Below, in pieces: positions 12,641 to 26,400 of a DNA stretch of 32,500 bases. The DNA comes from Chrysomallon squamiferum (taxonomy: Eukaryota > Mollusca > Gastropoda > Neomphalida > Peltospiridae). The notes below the pieces were generated by a model, which did no database searches, was not told the DNA's origin, and was given only the letters and a program-made list of their open reading frames with translations. The stretch spans positions 15,001-47,500 of the forward strand of contig CM022673.1 of the NCBI GenBank assembly GCA_012295275.1, written 5' to 3'. The translations under genes and the position numbers were made by a program. Each line of letters opens with the position of its first letter. Positions within the stretch are counted from its first letter, which is position 1.

Positions 12641-13141
12641 CTGGAGAAATATAAAAAATTAAAATGAAATCAAATATAGTCCAAGCAGATGGAATACCTG
12701 CCCACATAAAATATTCTTTTTCGAAAAGTTCACTGTCTAAACTTACTGAATTAACTGACTTACTCACTGGATTACTCACTGAATCACTCACTCACACACT
12801 GATTGACTGCACTGATTCATTCACTAAGTCACTGTATGACAGACAGACAGACTCACTGACTTGTATAACTCAGTGTTGTCTGACTCACTGGATTTGTTCA
12901 TAGACTCGTTGCCTGGCTGGAGACACACGGACTCACAGAACAGAACAGAACTGAACTGAGTGAATGACTCACTGACTCATCCGCTTACACAGAATCAAAC
13001 AGACTAAATGACTTAATCAGTCAATCAATAAGTCAGTCGGGCAGGCAATCAGACAATCAATGGCGTACAAACTGCATTATCTTTGATTGTTTAAACCTAC
13101 AAGCATATCGACACGTCATTTTCATATCTTTATTTACTTAC

Positions 13142-13253
13142 CTTTGATAAATGGCGTAGTCTATGGCAGTCAGTACGTCTATGTAGTATTCTGTTGTTTC
13201 TCTTTTATTTCGTCCGGAGACAGAAGATTTTGCCTCTTCATCTTCAAATAAAG
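13142..13253 (-). pseudogene. Gene A exon 5, furin-type site and start of catalytic domain
   Basis: Starts LFEDEEAKSSVSG, then RNKR (R-X-K-R proprotein-convertase consensus), then ETTEYYIDVLTAIDYAIYQR, the usual first strand and helix of an M12B domain. The acceptor lies in a (TA)n run (…TATATTAG) with no clear pyrimidine tract. Confidence 0.75.
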
Positions 13254-15944
13254 CTAATATATATATATATAGTTTTCTAAATTTTTTGTAGTATTACATC
13301 AGGTAACAAAAACAAATTATTATGTTGATAGTATTGCATTTTCATTTCTGTTATAAATTTGTACAGTACATCCGGTTTTAGACAAACATTCCACATTCAT
13401 GAAATTCCAAGTATCTAGTATTCCGGTATCATTAGGATATCTATAGAATGAACTGGTACATTCTAGATCATTCCAATGGCTGCTGTTTTAGTTCTTCTAC
13501 AGTAATCCTACAGGAATTTCTAAAATGTTCCAGTGCTTTTTAGAATATTATAGTGCTGCCTGCAGATGGTGTGCATATATATGTCCTAACCGTGGTTAGG
13601 TCAAAGTAATATTTTCCTGGTGCACAACGATTTCAACGCGAAGCTGCTTACGTTCTGGCGATTACATTTTTTTATTCTAAACTGGATTAACTTTTGTCAG
13701 TCTATTGCATTCGTGTTATATTCTGATTCAATACCTCTGGACATCAGCGTTGTCCCTAAAAGGGATGGCTAGTTTGCATGATTCTCGTGAGTATCGGATG
13801 ATACACTGAGTGTAATGAAAAAACACCTGTGAGTATAATTGTACATCTATTAGTAATAATAACCTTTATTAATACACTGGTTTTAAAAGTAATATTAGTC
13901 TCTCATAAGCCATACTATTTACCTGATAGCTCTTCCTCATAAATGGTAGGTATAGGAGTGACTTGGTTGGCTTTTAAACTGTCATGACTATCTGTTCACT
14001 CAATGCCATCTAGTTATTTCGCGGTATTCTATTAATCAAATGTACTCATCAACATCACTACCAGAGTACTCCTATCTACTGAGTTATATTCACTTAATAT
14101 AAAAAACGGACCATAGCCCTTAATATCAATTTACTATCAAAACATTTGGCCCAGGTATCCCAACATCATTTTGGCTCTGTGGGAGACAGATTTTTTAAGT
14201 TTTAGTCTAGGTGGGAGTGAACCAGTTTAATTTCTCCCACTAACACTAATTAAACACACTTATTCCACCATCAGTGCCATTATTATTTCCAAAGCTTAGT
14301 CACAACCGCAGAAAAATACAGTAAAAAGCTAAACACCACTGAATAAACAAGAACAAATAAGAGGGCTTAGTTTAGATCACAACATTAGTTGAGAAACTAA
14401 AGTTACGTGACCGGACATTTTTCGCTTTTTCGGGCATCAGAAACAAATAAACTGATCATTCAAAGAGAATTCAGGAGTTCTGATTGATGAGAATAGACTT
14501 GATCATGCGCTTTCTGGCTCAGGAGTGAATCGGTTTCAGTGGCCATGACTTGACAATTGGTTCGACAGAAAACACGATCTGCGGCGACGTCTCCCTCAAA
14601 TAGAGCGGATGGTCATAGTAGCTGTTTTAAAGATTCAAGTCTACTGTTTTTTAAACATGAAACATTTCGCTTTCCGATGATATCTTTTGAAAGGGGTATC
14701 CCACTTTACACATTTTTTTCATGTTAGAAACATAAATGAATCTAACGTATATAACTTTTATTTTATCAAAGCATAAAAAGAAGTGTACGAACAATGTTCA
14801 CGAAATGTAAGTCCAGTAAGGGGAGGAACATAGAACCATGTGAATGTTACTTTTGAGTTGTGGATATCTCGGGATTCAAGAAAAACGAAAAATCGACATG
14901 ACATAACATCATCTGTTGCTCTGAAGAACTGTTTGAAAAGAATCAAGGTGAAAAGTTTGACTGTGAATCTTACGTTGGTCATATCACTGTAGCAAAAAAA
15001 AAAAGTAACTGGATTCGAGATCACGGACTCGTAACTCCAAGACTGATATCGAACTACAACTGCTAGAAAAAGCCACGAAGGATTCTCAAATTGTTTTCAT
15101 CTTCTGGAAACTCTATATAACATCTACGACTGTATGTAAGTGCATGCGTATTTACGTGTATATGAAAGTACGTGTTTATCTATTTAGTATTCTTTTGTGT
15201 TAGACTCTGCACAATAAGAATGTTGGGGAAAACAGAAGTACGACACCCAGTCAGTGCCGAGCTCGACCACCAAGGCGCAACTGAACAGACCTGTTAATAA
15301 CAAGGTAATCATCGCTTCCTGTAAGGCGTGCAGTTCCTTCTCTTTCATTATTTTTCGGTCCGGTTTTATATTTTTGTTGGAAATCTTGCACTTAAGTACG
15401 TCTGATTAGACTCTGCATGTAAGCAATATATGAGTATGTATGAATGTATGTATGTATGTATGTATGTATGTTTGTATGTATATATGTATGTATGTCTGTA
15501 TGTGTGTGTTTATGTGTATAAGTACGTCTCATTAGACTGCATATAGGCAATATAAATGTATCTATGTGTCTATATATGTATGTATGTATATAAGTATGTA
15601 TGAATGTATCTATGTGTGAATGTATGTATGTATGTATGTATGTATGTATGTATAAGTATGTATTTATGTATAAGTATGTATGTATGTATATATGTATGTA
15701 TGTGCGTGTTTATGTGTTTATAAATATATGTGTGTATATGTAGGAATGTAGGTATGTAGATATGTATGTGTGTGTATGTTATGTGTCTCTGCATATATGT
15801 ATGTATGTGTGTGTGTATATATATGTGTGTGTGTTTTGCGTGTGTTGGTGTGTGAGTGTGTGTGTGTTTATATGTGTGTGTCTGTGTGTGCGTGTCTGTC
15901 TGTGTGTGTGTGCGTCTGTGAGTAAAAAATAAAATACAACTCAC
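13254..15944. other. Intron 4 of gene A
   Basis: 2.7 kb. Bases 13280-15100 are non-repetitive and may contain old mobile-element sequence; one short minus-strand frame near 13921-13990 reads QVTPIPTIYEEELSG, transposase-N-terminus-like at best. Bases 15430-15925 are TATG/TG repeats. Confidence 0.4.
15430..15925. repeat. TATG/TG repeat field
   Basis: About 500 bases of TATG and TG units just downstream of gene A exon 4. Confidence 0.9.
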
Positions 15945-16086
15945 GGATTTCTACGTAATCATCACCAGCAAAAGTTACAGGCTGTTTTTCCAGAATATAT
16001 TCTTCTTCGTCACGTGGTGTCTCTCGACGGTCACGTGATTTCGGTTCCAACTGGTATTCTTTACCATGTACTGTCAAGATGCCTCT
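15945..16086 (-). pseudogene. Gene A exon 4, prodomain
   Basis: RGILTVHGKEYQLEPKSRD to DDYVEI, acceptor TCGTTCAG, donor GTGAGT, phase 1. It is followed in intron 4 by 500 bases of TG/TATG repeats. Confidence 0.8.
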
Positions 16087-16478
16087 CTGAACGAGAAAAC
16101 AGACAATATAAAAAAGTATTTAAGGGAAATACTTAGTACATATCACATAAAAGTGAGTGTTAGATAGTTGGAAAGAAGAACATCCAAACCACTTTATATC
16201 AACTATTGAATTAATTTATGAAAAATCCTTAAATTAGTAATCTGTTGATCTTCATATTTAGCCTAGTCATATATTGTCTTGTTGCTAAAAGTTCAGTAGT
16301 AATACATTAAAAAAAAATCAGATTATTTCAGAATGAGCCCGTTGTAATATTTTGCATTCCTGCCAGTGCTTAATATTATATAAAGACCGTGGTGTATCCT
16401 TTACTGGACTAGCATATAAAAGAAAGTTTTCTGATAATAGTTAAAACTGATCATGCGATGTTATTATTGTTATTTTAT

Positions 16479-16516
16479 ATATACACACACACATACATAC
16501 ATACATACATATATTG

Positions 16517-16553
<37 letters not shown>

Positions 16554-16584
16554 TATTTATTTATTTTTATTATTATTATTATTA

Positions 16585-16661
<77 letters not shown>
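16479..16661. repeat. (CATA)n and (ATT)n compound microsatellite
   Basis: In gene A intron 3. Confidence 0.95.
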
Positions 16662-17304
16662 TAAATAAAAGTATATTTAAAATATAAATAATAAGATTTA
16701 TTGATACGATTTAATACCTACGGTTGATAGAGTCCACTTAAACATAAAGTCAGACAAGCAGTTCTTCACACACTCATCTACCACATACAATGTATATAAA
16801 CTGATATAAGATATTAAAACTCCTTTCTTTGTTAGATTTCTTATACTATCCGAGAGATATGTACAGTAAGCACTACGCCCTAATGTTTGAATAGCACAGC
16901 AAGATAGAATAACTATAAGTGTCTGAAAAAGTATGTGTTCAATTTAAAAAATCGTAAATTCTGAGCTTTATAATAAATCTGTCCTGACAAGATTATAGAT
17001 ATAAAACTTTTGTTAACTAGTTAAAGTAAAATAAGAAAATATTTACGAAAACTATTTAAAGATTTTCATGTTCATTATGCGTGCAAAATGTTAAACAGGC
17101 CTTTCCCGACGAAACATAAATACAATTAAATAATATATTTGGTCTATAACACGGAATTTTATTTCTAAAATTACATTTCTTTTTTATTATTATTAAACTT
17201 TTTTCATATTCATTATGTTTTCAAAATATAGATATAAAGGTTACTTCAATCAGATAAGGAACAACATAATACTGGAAAGGTAATAATAATTTTTACTAAC
17301 TTAC

Positions 17305-17391
17305 CAGCTGAAGATGAAGATTTGTGTCTTCACCAAAACACGATATTGTCATAGCCGCATTTTTAGTCACATCCTGATACTGAGCTTTCCT
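17305..17391 (-). pseudogene. Gene A exon 3, prodomain
   Basis: 29 codons, phase 0-0, containing ISCFGEDTNLHLQL. It is nearly identical to 1669-1755. Confidence 0.8.
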
Positions 17392-17786
17392 CTGAAATAT
17401 TGAAAATGATTTTTTTGATATGTTTCAATATTTAGTTTTTATAATTTGCATTGTTTCAAGTGAATACATACAAACACACACACACGCACACAGACCACTA
17501 GTAGAATAAACATTATCAATTAACGTGTACGTTTGTGAAATGAAGAAACAGTCTAACATATTAGACATACTTCAGAGTTATAAATTTAGTTAAAAATATA
17601 TAGCGCCATTTTTTTTTTTGAATTTATGACGTCACTGCATATAAGGCTGTGCCGATTTTTTTTAAAACTTTCTTGTGGAGTTGCCAGTTCTCAGCCCGCA
17701 AGGCATGCGATGTCGTCACGATTCCAGTGAAGAAAGGATAAAATGGTGGCGTTTATGTTTTTCACACTTTATTTATTAAGTTAAAA

Positions 17787-17861
<75 letters not shown>

Positions 17862-17864
17862 AAT
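17787..17864. repeat. (AAT)n/(AAAT)n microsatellite
   Basis: In gene A intron 2. Confidence 0.95.
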
Positions 17865-17918
17865 AATGACTAAGAAGTATAAAAAAATTTGATATAAAAG
17901 AAAGTTTCAAATTCTTGC

Positions 17919-18136
17919 CTGCGTATCCATCAAGTGTTCTTTAACCACCGTGTTTGTAGTTTTTATGTCTCTCAGTAGATAGACAGGTACGTTTGAATCT
18001 ACGTCTTTATTTCTCGTAAGTTTCATAAACAAAGTTTCGTTGTCCACCCGCACAGACACACGGACTTGTTGTGGAAGACGACATCCTCTGCTTTCTGTGA
18101 TGCTCTCTCTGTAGATGTGAACGTATGCGATGTCCG
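17919..18136 (-). pseudogene. Gene A exon 2, prodomain, GC donor
   Basis: ADIAYVHIYRES to VVKEHLMDTQ. The donor is GCAAGA, as in gene C. The replacement-rich differences from gene C cluster in the second half (for example FMKL for SLEL and IKTTN for AETEN). Confidence 0.8.
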
Positions 18137-18359
18137 CTGAAAAAAAAACCCCAGTAATATAAAATATGTCAAAAAAAGTAAAACAGATATTTTTTTTTTT
18201 TTTAAAGTTTCGTATTTTTCGACCTGAAATACAATGGAACCAAACTTTTGTTTCTTTTTAAATTCAACTAAATTAAAATCTGAAAATGAATTAACTTTAT
18301 ACATTTGACTGAATTAATAATACTGGGGGAAAACAATAAATCAAAGAACATTTTGTGTG

Positions 18360-18476
<117 letters not shown>

Positions 18477-18565
18477 CGAACAAACTCAAGGTTTTAACGC
18501 ATGTACAAGTGGTTAACGATAAGTGGAATCAAAACAGTTTATATATATATATATTTAGTACTTAC

Positions 18566-18629
18566 CTTTCGATAACTTAATTAAGTAAAAGACAAAAGTA
18601 AACAACAGCCCAGTCTTTATACAGCACAT
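18566..18629 (-). pseudogene. Gene A exon 1, signal peptide
   Basis: Identical to gene C exon 1 over all 64 bases, with the same GTAAG donor. The sequence upstream of the ATG (TTCACTTACACGAAAGC...) is also identical in both genes. Confidence 0.8.
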
Positions 18630-18978
18630 TGTCGTGGTTAGCTTTCGTGTAAGTGAATAAAACCTTTACTGTTCAAACGGCTATATTTAATACCGCCTGA
18701 CCATTTTTTTCTTTTTAAATTCTATGATAGAAATATACACATTCTTTTTCTTCAAAGTTCTTTTTTTTTACTTTTTTTTTTTAAATTTATTTATTTCATT
18801 ACATAATGGACTGTCTTTTAAAAAATATTAATTCCTTTTTCCAAATGAATGATTCCATATGCATATATACATGAAATATTAATATAGTTCAAACATAATA
18901 ATGAATATTCAGAGATGCATGTTCACGTGTGTATGCGTATGTGTGTGTATATATATTAACTGTCCTTTGGTGACCTTA

Positions 18979-18988
18979 GACACACACA

Positions 18989-19075
<87 letters not shown>
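18979..19075. repeat. (CA)n-(CT)n microsatellite
   Basis: Lies inside the duplicated gene A flank. Confidence 0.95.
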
Positions 19076-19077
<2 letters not shown>

Positions 19078-19268
19078 TCGATATTATGTATTTGTGTAAA
19101 TGCGTTTGTGAAAATATGAAATTCTTTGGCTATTTCGACTGTTAAAGTAATAGTGTTTTATTATTATGTTATAGATATTACGTATCAAAGATATTATTCA
19201 AACGACTGTTTTGCCCTGAAAGACATAACTAGGTTGTTGCCCTAGTCTTTTGAAATGTTTAATACAAG

Positions 19269-19276
19269 TATTTATA
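19269..19276 (-). promoter_or_regulatory. TATA box candidate, gene A
   Basis: TATAAATA on the minus strand, conserved with gene C. The palindrome ACTAGG(7)CCTAGT follows at 19228-19246 in the direction of transcription. Confidence 0.35.
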
Positions 19277-20229
19277 TCAGGTGTCACTGTTTATAAATGC
19301 AAATCGTGGGAACTGCACTAGAATCACATTAGCTTTTTATTCAAAATTGTCTACAGGAATCTTTTTTTCAATAGTCTTTGTACTAAACAAATAATATCGT
19401 TCATTCATTTTTAAAACTTAGAATGTCGTTGTAACCGTGTAGTCATTTGTTATTGTAGTTGTCGATGTTGTTGTCCATGTTTTTGTTACTGTTGTTGTTG
19501 ATATAAGTATTTGATAATGCGTTGTCATTCTGACATTTATCTCACAAGTTTGTAAACTGAAAGATAAATGCTTGTGTATGTGTGTGAAAATAATTATATA
19601 AAATAATAATTAAACAATGTAGAATAAGTTGTGACTTTTGGTTATTGTTATTTTTGTTTTTTAATTGCAAAATAAACTGTATATTAATGTTACAGTAAAA
19701 CGAGCTAAACAGATAATGAAACTAAAATGGAGAGAATGACAGACAGAGCACATGAGAAATATAGAGAAGAAAAAAGGAGCAAAAGATAATTTTAATGATA
19801 ATGAAAGATTTTAGATACTCATAAATATATACGTCAAATAATTTATATGTTAGGAATTGGTTTATGAATTTATGGTTTGACGCTAAATTATTTTCTAGTA
19901 CTCTGGTTTTTAACTGTACTCTGTAAACGAATTAAAGTCGTACATAAACTGTTGTTCACTTTTTTCTTCTTTTTTGGGGGGGAAATGGTGGATGTGGATT
20001 CGATTATTGTTTTATATATTAATTCATTTATTTAGCTTTGGAGTGAAGATGTTCATCATAAGGACGACGACTTTTTAGCAAGAACTTACTGTCTCTCACA
20101 AAACAGGATTAATCCATACCTTTATCAATGAAACTTGAAATAGCTGTTTCTACATTTCACGCAAATGTAAGAAGGCCACTGTAGAAGATTTCCCTACAGT
20201 TGATATCATCCAGTACAAAACACCGGTAT

Positions 20230-22167
20230 ATAAATTTCTTTATTTAAATGATTCATTATTTATTATTATTTTTATTTATTTATTTGTTTGTTTATCGGTC
20301 TGTCTATATCTGTCTATCTATATATCTGTCTGTCTGTCTATCTACACTTATATTTAAAACTATAAAAAAATATATATAAAATAAAAATAAAAAGTGTGTT
20401 CTGGGTAAGAGGTGTATTTATGATTTTTTTTTCTTAATTTTATTTCTGATACTTCAAAAATATAATTATATACATATCGATCGGTATCCATTTCAAATAT
20501 AAAATAAAATAAAATAAAATACAAAATAAAAAAACCCTACATTTTGAATATTACATTTCATGATTTTCTTTTTTTCTTTTTTTCTTTATTTATTTATTTT
20601 TTATTTTTTATTTTATTTTATTTTATTTTATTATTTTTTTTTTTTTTTTTGATGATTCTGGAAATGCCTGTTTCACCATACAGGTTGCATGCATTCACTG
20701 TTTAGCCTTGGTTTTGTTCGGTCTGTAGTTTATGATATAAATGCTGGTTGGTTAATCCGGCAAAGCATACCCTTCAATAATGAGAGTTGTCTACCCTGTA
20801 ATAGTTCTGTAAGAATTATCTACCCTACACTAATTCTTCCCTTGAAATATTATTACCTTACTTACGACAGTTAACTCTCCCATCTAAAATACATTAATAC
20901 GGAGACACCTTTTCGTGCATTTATATACTATAATAGATGGTAGTATTAGAAATACAAAGCGCTTGTTTTCTGAAGACTTTATTTAAAGCTTCACGTACAC
21001 TTTCCCACAACCTCAAATACCTGAATATGACGTAAGACATTTCAGTTGTCAAAATCTCGTATTACTTTATATTTGTAAATAGACTGTATAATCATACAAA
21101 CTATATTAATTTCTCCATTTTTGAAATAATGCACAGTGTATATCGTACCGGCTCTTCTCTTATGAATAAGTTTAAAATTTAAGCATACAATCAACTGTAC
21201 ATATAATCGAAAGCCTGCTTTGTTTAGCTTTATAATAACGTTCCCTTTACAGCACAATGGGACACCTCTGTACCTGGTTTCCGACACACAGAACAGCACA
21301 TAAAAAAGAACTGTTGATCGCTCACTGGAACAGAAATGTTTTATGGACGAGCCACCCACGGAAGAGATACAATCATTAATTTTACAAAACAAAATTAGTG
21401 TTAAATATTTCCGACATTCGTATCTAAACAGTGTAACATGAAAGTATTCTAAAATGATAAAACACCAAAATGTTCTCAAATAAATATACGAAGACAATTA
21501 AAAACGTGTCTTTTTAAGTTTTCTATAAACGAATTTTACGTAATTTTACAACAGCTTTCGGGTATGACTGTTCTGTGTTGGATCAAATGTTTATAGCGTT
21601 TGTAAGTGAAATTCAAAGATAATATTTAGATGTAAAAAAAATAATAATAAAAAATACAAACAAACTACCATTAAGATTTTTAGAATATAATTAAAAGACA
21701 AAGAATCAAGTTTACATAATACGTCTTTATTTATTTACATGTCATAAAAAATTAAGAAAAATATTAAACATTACTCTTAATTGAATATGCTAAAAGAACA
21801 GTATAAATAAATGAAAGGACAAATATATATTTGGATAGAGAGATAGACAGACAGACATAAAGAGAAAGAGACAGAGATACAGACATACAGACCTAAATAA
21901 AGAGACAGGCATACAGAGAAACAAACAGAACGACTGAGATACATACAGAAATAATTGTTTGTTATTATTTTTCACTTCTGATATGAAAACGGTATAAAAA
22001 TTTAAATACAAAATTAAAATAACGTCTTTTGACATTAATTTCGTCCACTTTCTTTCAAAAGAGATTAATGTTGACAGCCTGTTTTTTTAATATACATTTC
22101 TGCTGCACTACAACTTGTGCACTGTCGACCATAAAAAGATAAATAAATAAATAAATAAATAAATCAG

Positions 22168-22250
<83 letters not shown>

Positions 22251-22327
22251 GAAACATTTCTACAGAAATGAAACAACATAATTTACAAAAAAATCGTTTT
22301 AGTTTCTCTTGTACTCACAATCCATTT
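20230..22327. other. Intergenic region between the gene A flank and gene D
   Basis: Mostly A/T-rich low complexity (20260-20660) and (TAAA)n/(TAA)n at 22140-22249. A 151-codon minus-strand open frame (21042-21497) has no recognisable domain or splice context. Nothing else can be supported. Confidence 0.5.
22140..22249. repeat. (AAAT)n/(AAT)n microsatellite
   Basis: Just downstream of gene D. Confidence 0.95.
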
Positions 22328-22518
22328 TCAAATGTTCGTGTAAATTATGGAAACCAGAACAGTAACCAATCCTGTTATTAGGTGGCCTTGCAATCCTGAC
22401 GTTGCTGATGTCGTTTTGCATGAACTGCAACATACATCTGGATCCAGTACCCAGCAACCTATCCACCGTGAGTTAGCACGACGACAGACACGTGGATTTC
22501 TGTCTCCGTACTCACAAC
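22328..22518 (-). CDS. Gene D exon 3, terminal PLAC-like module and hydrophobic tail
   Basis: Close to gene A exon 17: GCEYGDRNPRVCRRANSRWI against GCKHGDRNPWICDRAISRWI. The tail (LITGLVTVLVSIIYTNI) is hydrophobic to the stop, without basic residues after it, as in GPI signals. Confidence 0.75.
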
Positions 22519-23392
22519 CTGTCAACGAACGAGCAGTTTCAGTTTATTGTCGTTTGCATCATTAATAAGCATTATATCAGAATAAGCTTTCATCGACAAA
22601 GCTTTAGTATCTGTAAACTGAAGCATCATTTGAATGGCAATAAAAAAAAAAACCTAACCCTAACATTAACCTGCTTTATGTCTCAAATAATTGATAAATA
22701 GTATTAACTGCCTAGCTACAAGCCTTCAAAATTTAATTAAAGTTTTCACATTTGATTAAAGAATTAAAATTGCTATGAAATATCACAACTAAAAATGAAC
22801 ACAGATCCTGCTGGGGTTATGTTTTAATCATGAATGTATTATATTAATTTTAACTTGAATGTATTAGTCGTGTATTTTAACGTATTGTTTATGAACATCG
22901 TATTACTTGATTTCGTTTCCTGAGTAGGTCGTATGCTTAACAATAGTGTGCTGCTATAATACGTATGGCCTATAGCAATTCGCAATGAAAGCAAGTAAAG
23001 AACATCCTAGTAGTTAAATACATTTTCTATTCATTTCTGTAATACTTGCATTTGCCAAAAGTGCGAAATGTCTTTGCATCCACCAATAAACAAAACCATA
23101 ATGATCCTTGTATTATTTTCCAATCTTTTGAATTACCCGTTTATCAGAGTGTGTTTGATCGTCTCACAATTAAATTTAAAACATATTTTAAATAATGCAT
23201 GTCTTAATTTTCATGTAAAATTGCGATACCGTTCATATCGAGGATAATATTTTACAATAGGAGAAAATCAATTTTTTTTTTATAATTTTTAATTAAATGC
23301 ATTTTAGAAACAGTAGTTTAGAAAATGGAACTGTATACAGTCTCTAGTTCTTTGTCCTTATAACAACTGGAAGAGAGCTGCTTGTTCTAGTC

Positions 23393-23457
<65 letters not shown>

Positions 23458-26400
23458 ATCCGTATGTTTGGTTTAATAAGTATTTTATAAACTGCGAATA
23501 TATTTAATATCGAAACACTTCTTCAGTTCAAAATCGTCAGATACAGATATATTAACTTACATTTTCTTTAATTATTATAATCAAGTTTTTTTCATTAAGA
23601 AAATAATCTCTCTTTTTTTTAATCTGCAAGGAACGTTTCGATATTTTTTGGGCATAAACAGAAAAAAATAAAATAAAATAAAATTGGAATTTATGCTAAA
23701 ACAGACTAGAGCAACAACACCGAATATCAATAGACATCATAAAACTTAATAAATCAAAATTAAAATCAAATTAAATGCATAATAAGAAATGTAATCACTA
23801 ACTGATACATAAATTAAGGCTTGAAAATCAGTATTTATTACACAGTGAGTCTAATTACTGCAGATATTAAATTGTTTTACCTGGAATCGCCATTTTTAAT
23901 CTGTCACACGCAGCGCAACATTTATTTTTCACGGTGTTGTTGTAACAGACGTACTTTCCTTCCTTTACCACAAACTCATAACAGCTTGATCCACCAAAGA
24001 AGGCAACATCCACACAAGGAAGACTCGTGGTTGACGTTTTCCCAGTCCCTCCCGTTGATGTGGACGTGGTTGACGTTTTCCCAGTCCCTCCCGTTGATGT
24101 GGACGTGGTTGACTCAGAGATAATAGATGGTTGCACATCTGCTGTTGCTGATGCGACAGTAGATGGCTGTATATCTACCGTAGATTTTGCGACATCAGAT
24201 GTAGCATCGCTATGCCATGCGGTAGCGACAACTGAAATAGACGGATTTGATGATGCATCCAGGAAAACAGAGGGATTTGATGATGCATCCAGTGAAATAG
24301 ACGGATCTGTTGATCTATCAGCTGACATAGAAGGATCTGCTGATGTATCCACAGAAACAGAGGGACTTACTGATGCTTCCAGTGAAATAGATGGATTTGT
24401 TGATGCATCAGTCGAAATAGATGGATTTGTTGAGGCATCAGTCGAAATAGATGGATTTGTTGAGGCATCAGCTGAAATAGACGGATTTGTTGATACACCC
24501 AGTGAAACAGAAGGATTTGTTGATGCATCAGTCGAAAGAGATGGATTTGTTGAGGCATCAGCTGAAATAGACGGATTTGTTGATACATCTGGTGAAACAG
24601 AAGGATTTGTTGATGCATATGGTGAAACAGAAGGATTTGTTGATGCATGTGGTGAAACAGAAGGATTTGTTGATGCATCAGTCGAAATAGACGGATCTAT
24701 TGATACACCCAGTGAAACAGAAGGATTTGTTGATGCATCAGTCGAAAGAGATGGATTTGTTGAGGCATCCGGTGAAACAGTGGGATTTGTCGATGTATCC
24801 AGTGAAACAGACAGATATATTGATGCATCAGCTGAAATAGAAGGATTTACTGATGCATAAACCGAGACAGATGGATTTGTTGATACACCCTGGGAAACAG
24901 AGGGATTAGATGATGCTTCACCTGTGATAGAAGGATTTGTTGATGCATCAGCTGAAATAGACGGATCTATTGATACACCCAGTGAAACAGATGGATTAGA
25001 TGATGCTTCAGCTGAGATAGTAGGATTTGTTGATGCATCAGTCGAAATAGATGGATTTGTTGAGGCATCAGTCGAAATAGATGGATTTGTTGAGGTATCC
25101 AGTGAAACAGACGGATATATTGATGCATCAGCTGAAATAGAAGGATTTAGTGAGACATCCAGAGAAACAGACGGATTTGTAGAAACATCCGGTGACATAG
25201 AAGGATTTGATGATACACCCAGTGAAATAGACGGATTTATTGATGCATCAGTCGAAATAGACGGATTTGTTGATGCATAAACTGAAATAGACGGATTTGT
25301 TGAGGCATCCGGTGAAACAGATGGATATATTGATGCATAAACTGAAACAGATGGATTTGTTGATATATAAACTGAAACAGAAGGATTTGTTGATGCATAA
25401 ACTGAGACAGATGGATTTGTTGATGCATATGGTGAAACAGAGGGATTTGTTGATGTATCCAATGAAAAAGACGGATATATTGATGTATCAGTTGAAATAG
25501 AAGGATTTACTGATTCATAAACTGAAACAGATGGATTTGTTGATATACTGGTGAAACAGAAGGATTTGTTGATGTATCCAATGAGAAAAGACGGATATAT
25601 TGATGCTAACAGATCATGTGAAATAGTAAGGTGTTTATCCACTGACTGGTATCAGGTGTTGACGCATCCAGTGAAACAGATGGATTTGTTGCATCCAGTG
25701 AACTGAAATCAGGTGAAGACATATCCATGAACTGGGATCAGGTGAGATAGCATCCAGTGAACTGGTGATCAGGTGTTGACGCATCCAGTGAACTGGTATC
25801 AGGTGTTGACGCATCCAGTGAACTGGTATCAGGTGTTGACGCATCCAGTGAACTGGTATCAGGTGTTGACGCATCCAGTGAACTGGTATCAGGTGTTGAC
25901 GCATCCAGTGAACTGGTATCAGGTGTTGACGCATCCAGTGAACTAGAATCAAGGTGACAGATCTTGTGAATGCATCCAGTGAACATCTAATGGTATCAGT
26001 TGTTGACGCATCCAGTGAAAATCAAGTGCTGAAGCATCAGGAAATAGTTGACGCATCCAGTGAAAACTGGCTGACGCATCCAGTAAACTAGTATCAAATG
26101 TTGACGCATCCAGTGAACTAGAATCAATTGCTGACAGATCCTGAGAACTAGTATCAAGTGCTGACGCATCCAGTGTAATAGTATCAAGAGCTGACGCATC
26201 GAGTGAACTAGAATCAATTGCTGACAGATCTTGTGAATGAGTATCAATTGTTGACACATCTAATGAAGCAGTATCAGTTGCTGACGCATCCAGTGAAATA
26301 GTATCAAGTGCTGAAGCATCCAGTGAAATAGTATCAAGTGTTGACACATCCAGTGAACTGGTATCAAGTGCTGACGCATCCAGAGAAATAGTATCAAGTG

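Larger units (their letters stand above)
18630..20230 (-). promoter_or_regulatory. 5' flank of gene A, copy of the gene C flank
   Basis: Collinear with 3149-4560. It is interrupted by a (CT)n tract (18991-19075) and extra AT-rich sequence at 18690-18900 that gene C lacks. Confidence 0.6.

Noticed and set aside
21042-21497. 151-codon minus-strand frame
   Set aside because: Composition like surrounding intergenic DNA; no domain, no conserved counterpart and no repeat of it near gene C.
22650-22673. Telomere-like CCTAACCCTAACATTAACC
   Set aside because: Fewer than three units, degenerate; chance similarity.
24027-24860. 277-codon plus-strand open frame (EIDGFVDAS repeats)
   Set aside because: Antisense shadow of the gene D minisatellite. 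A 30-base period keeps several frames open on both strands; there is no signal peptide or Cys module on this side.
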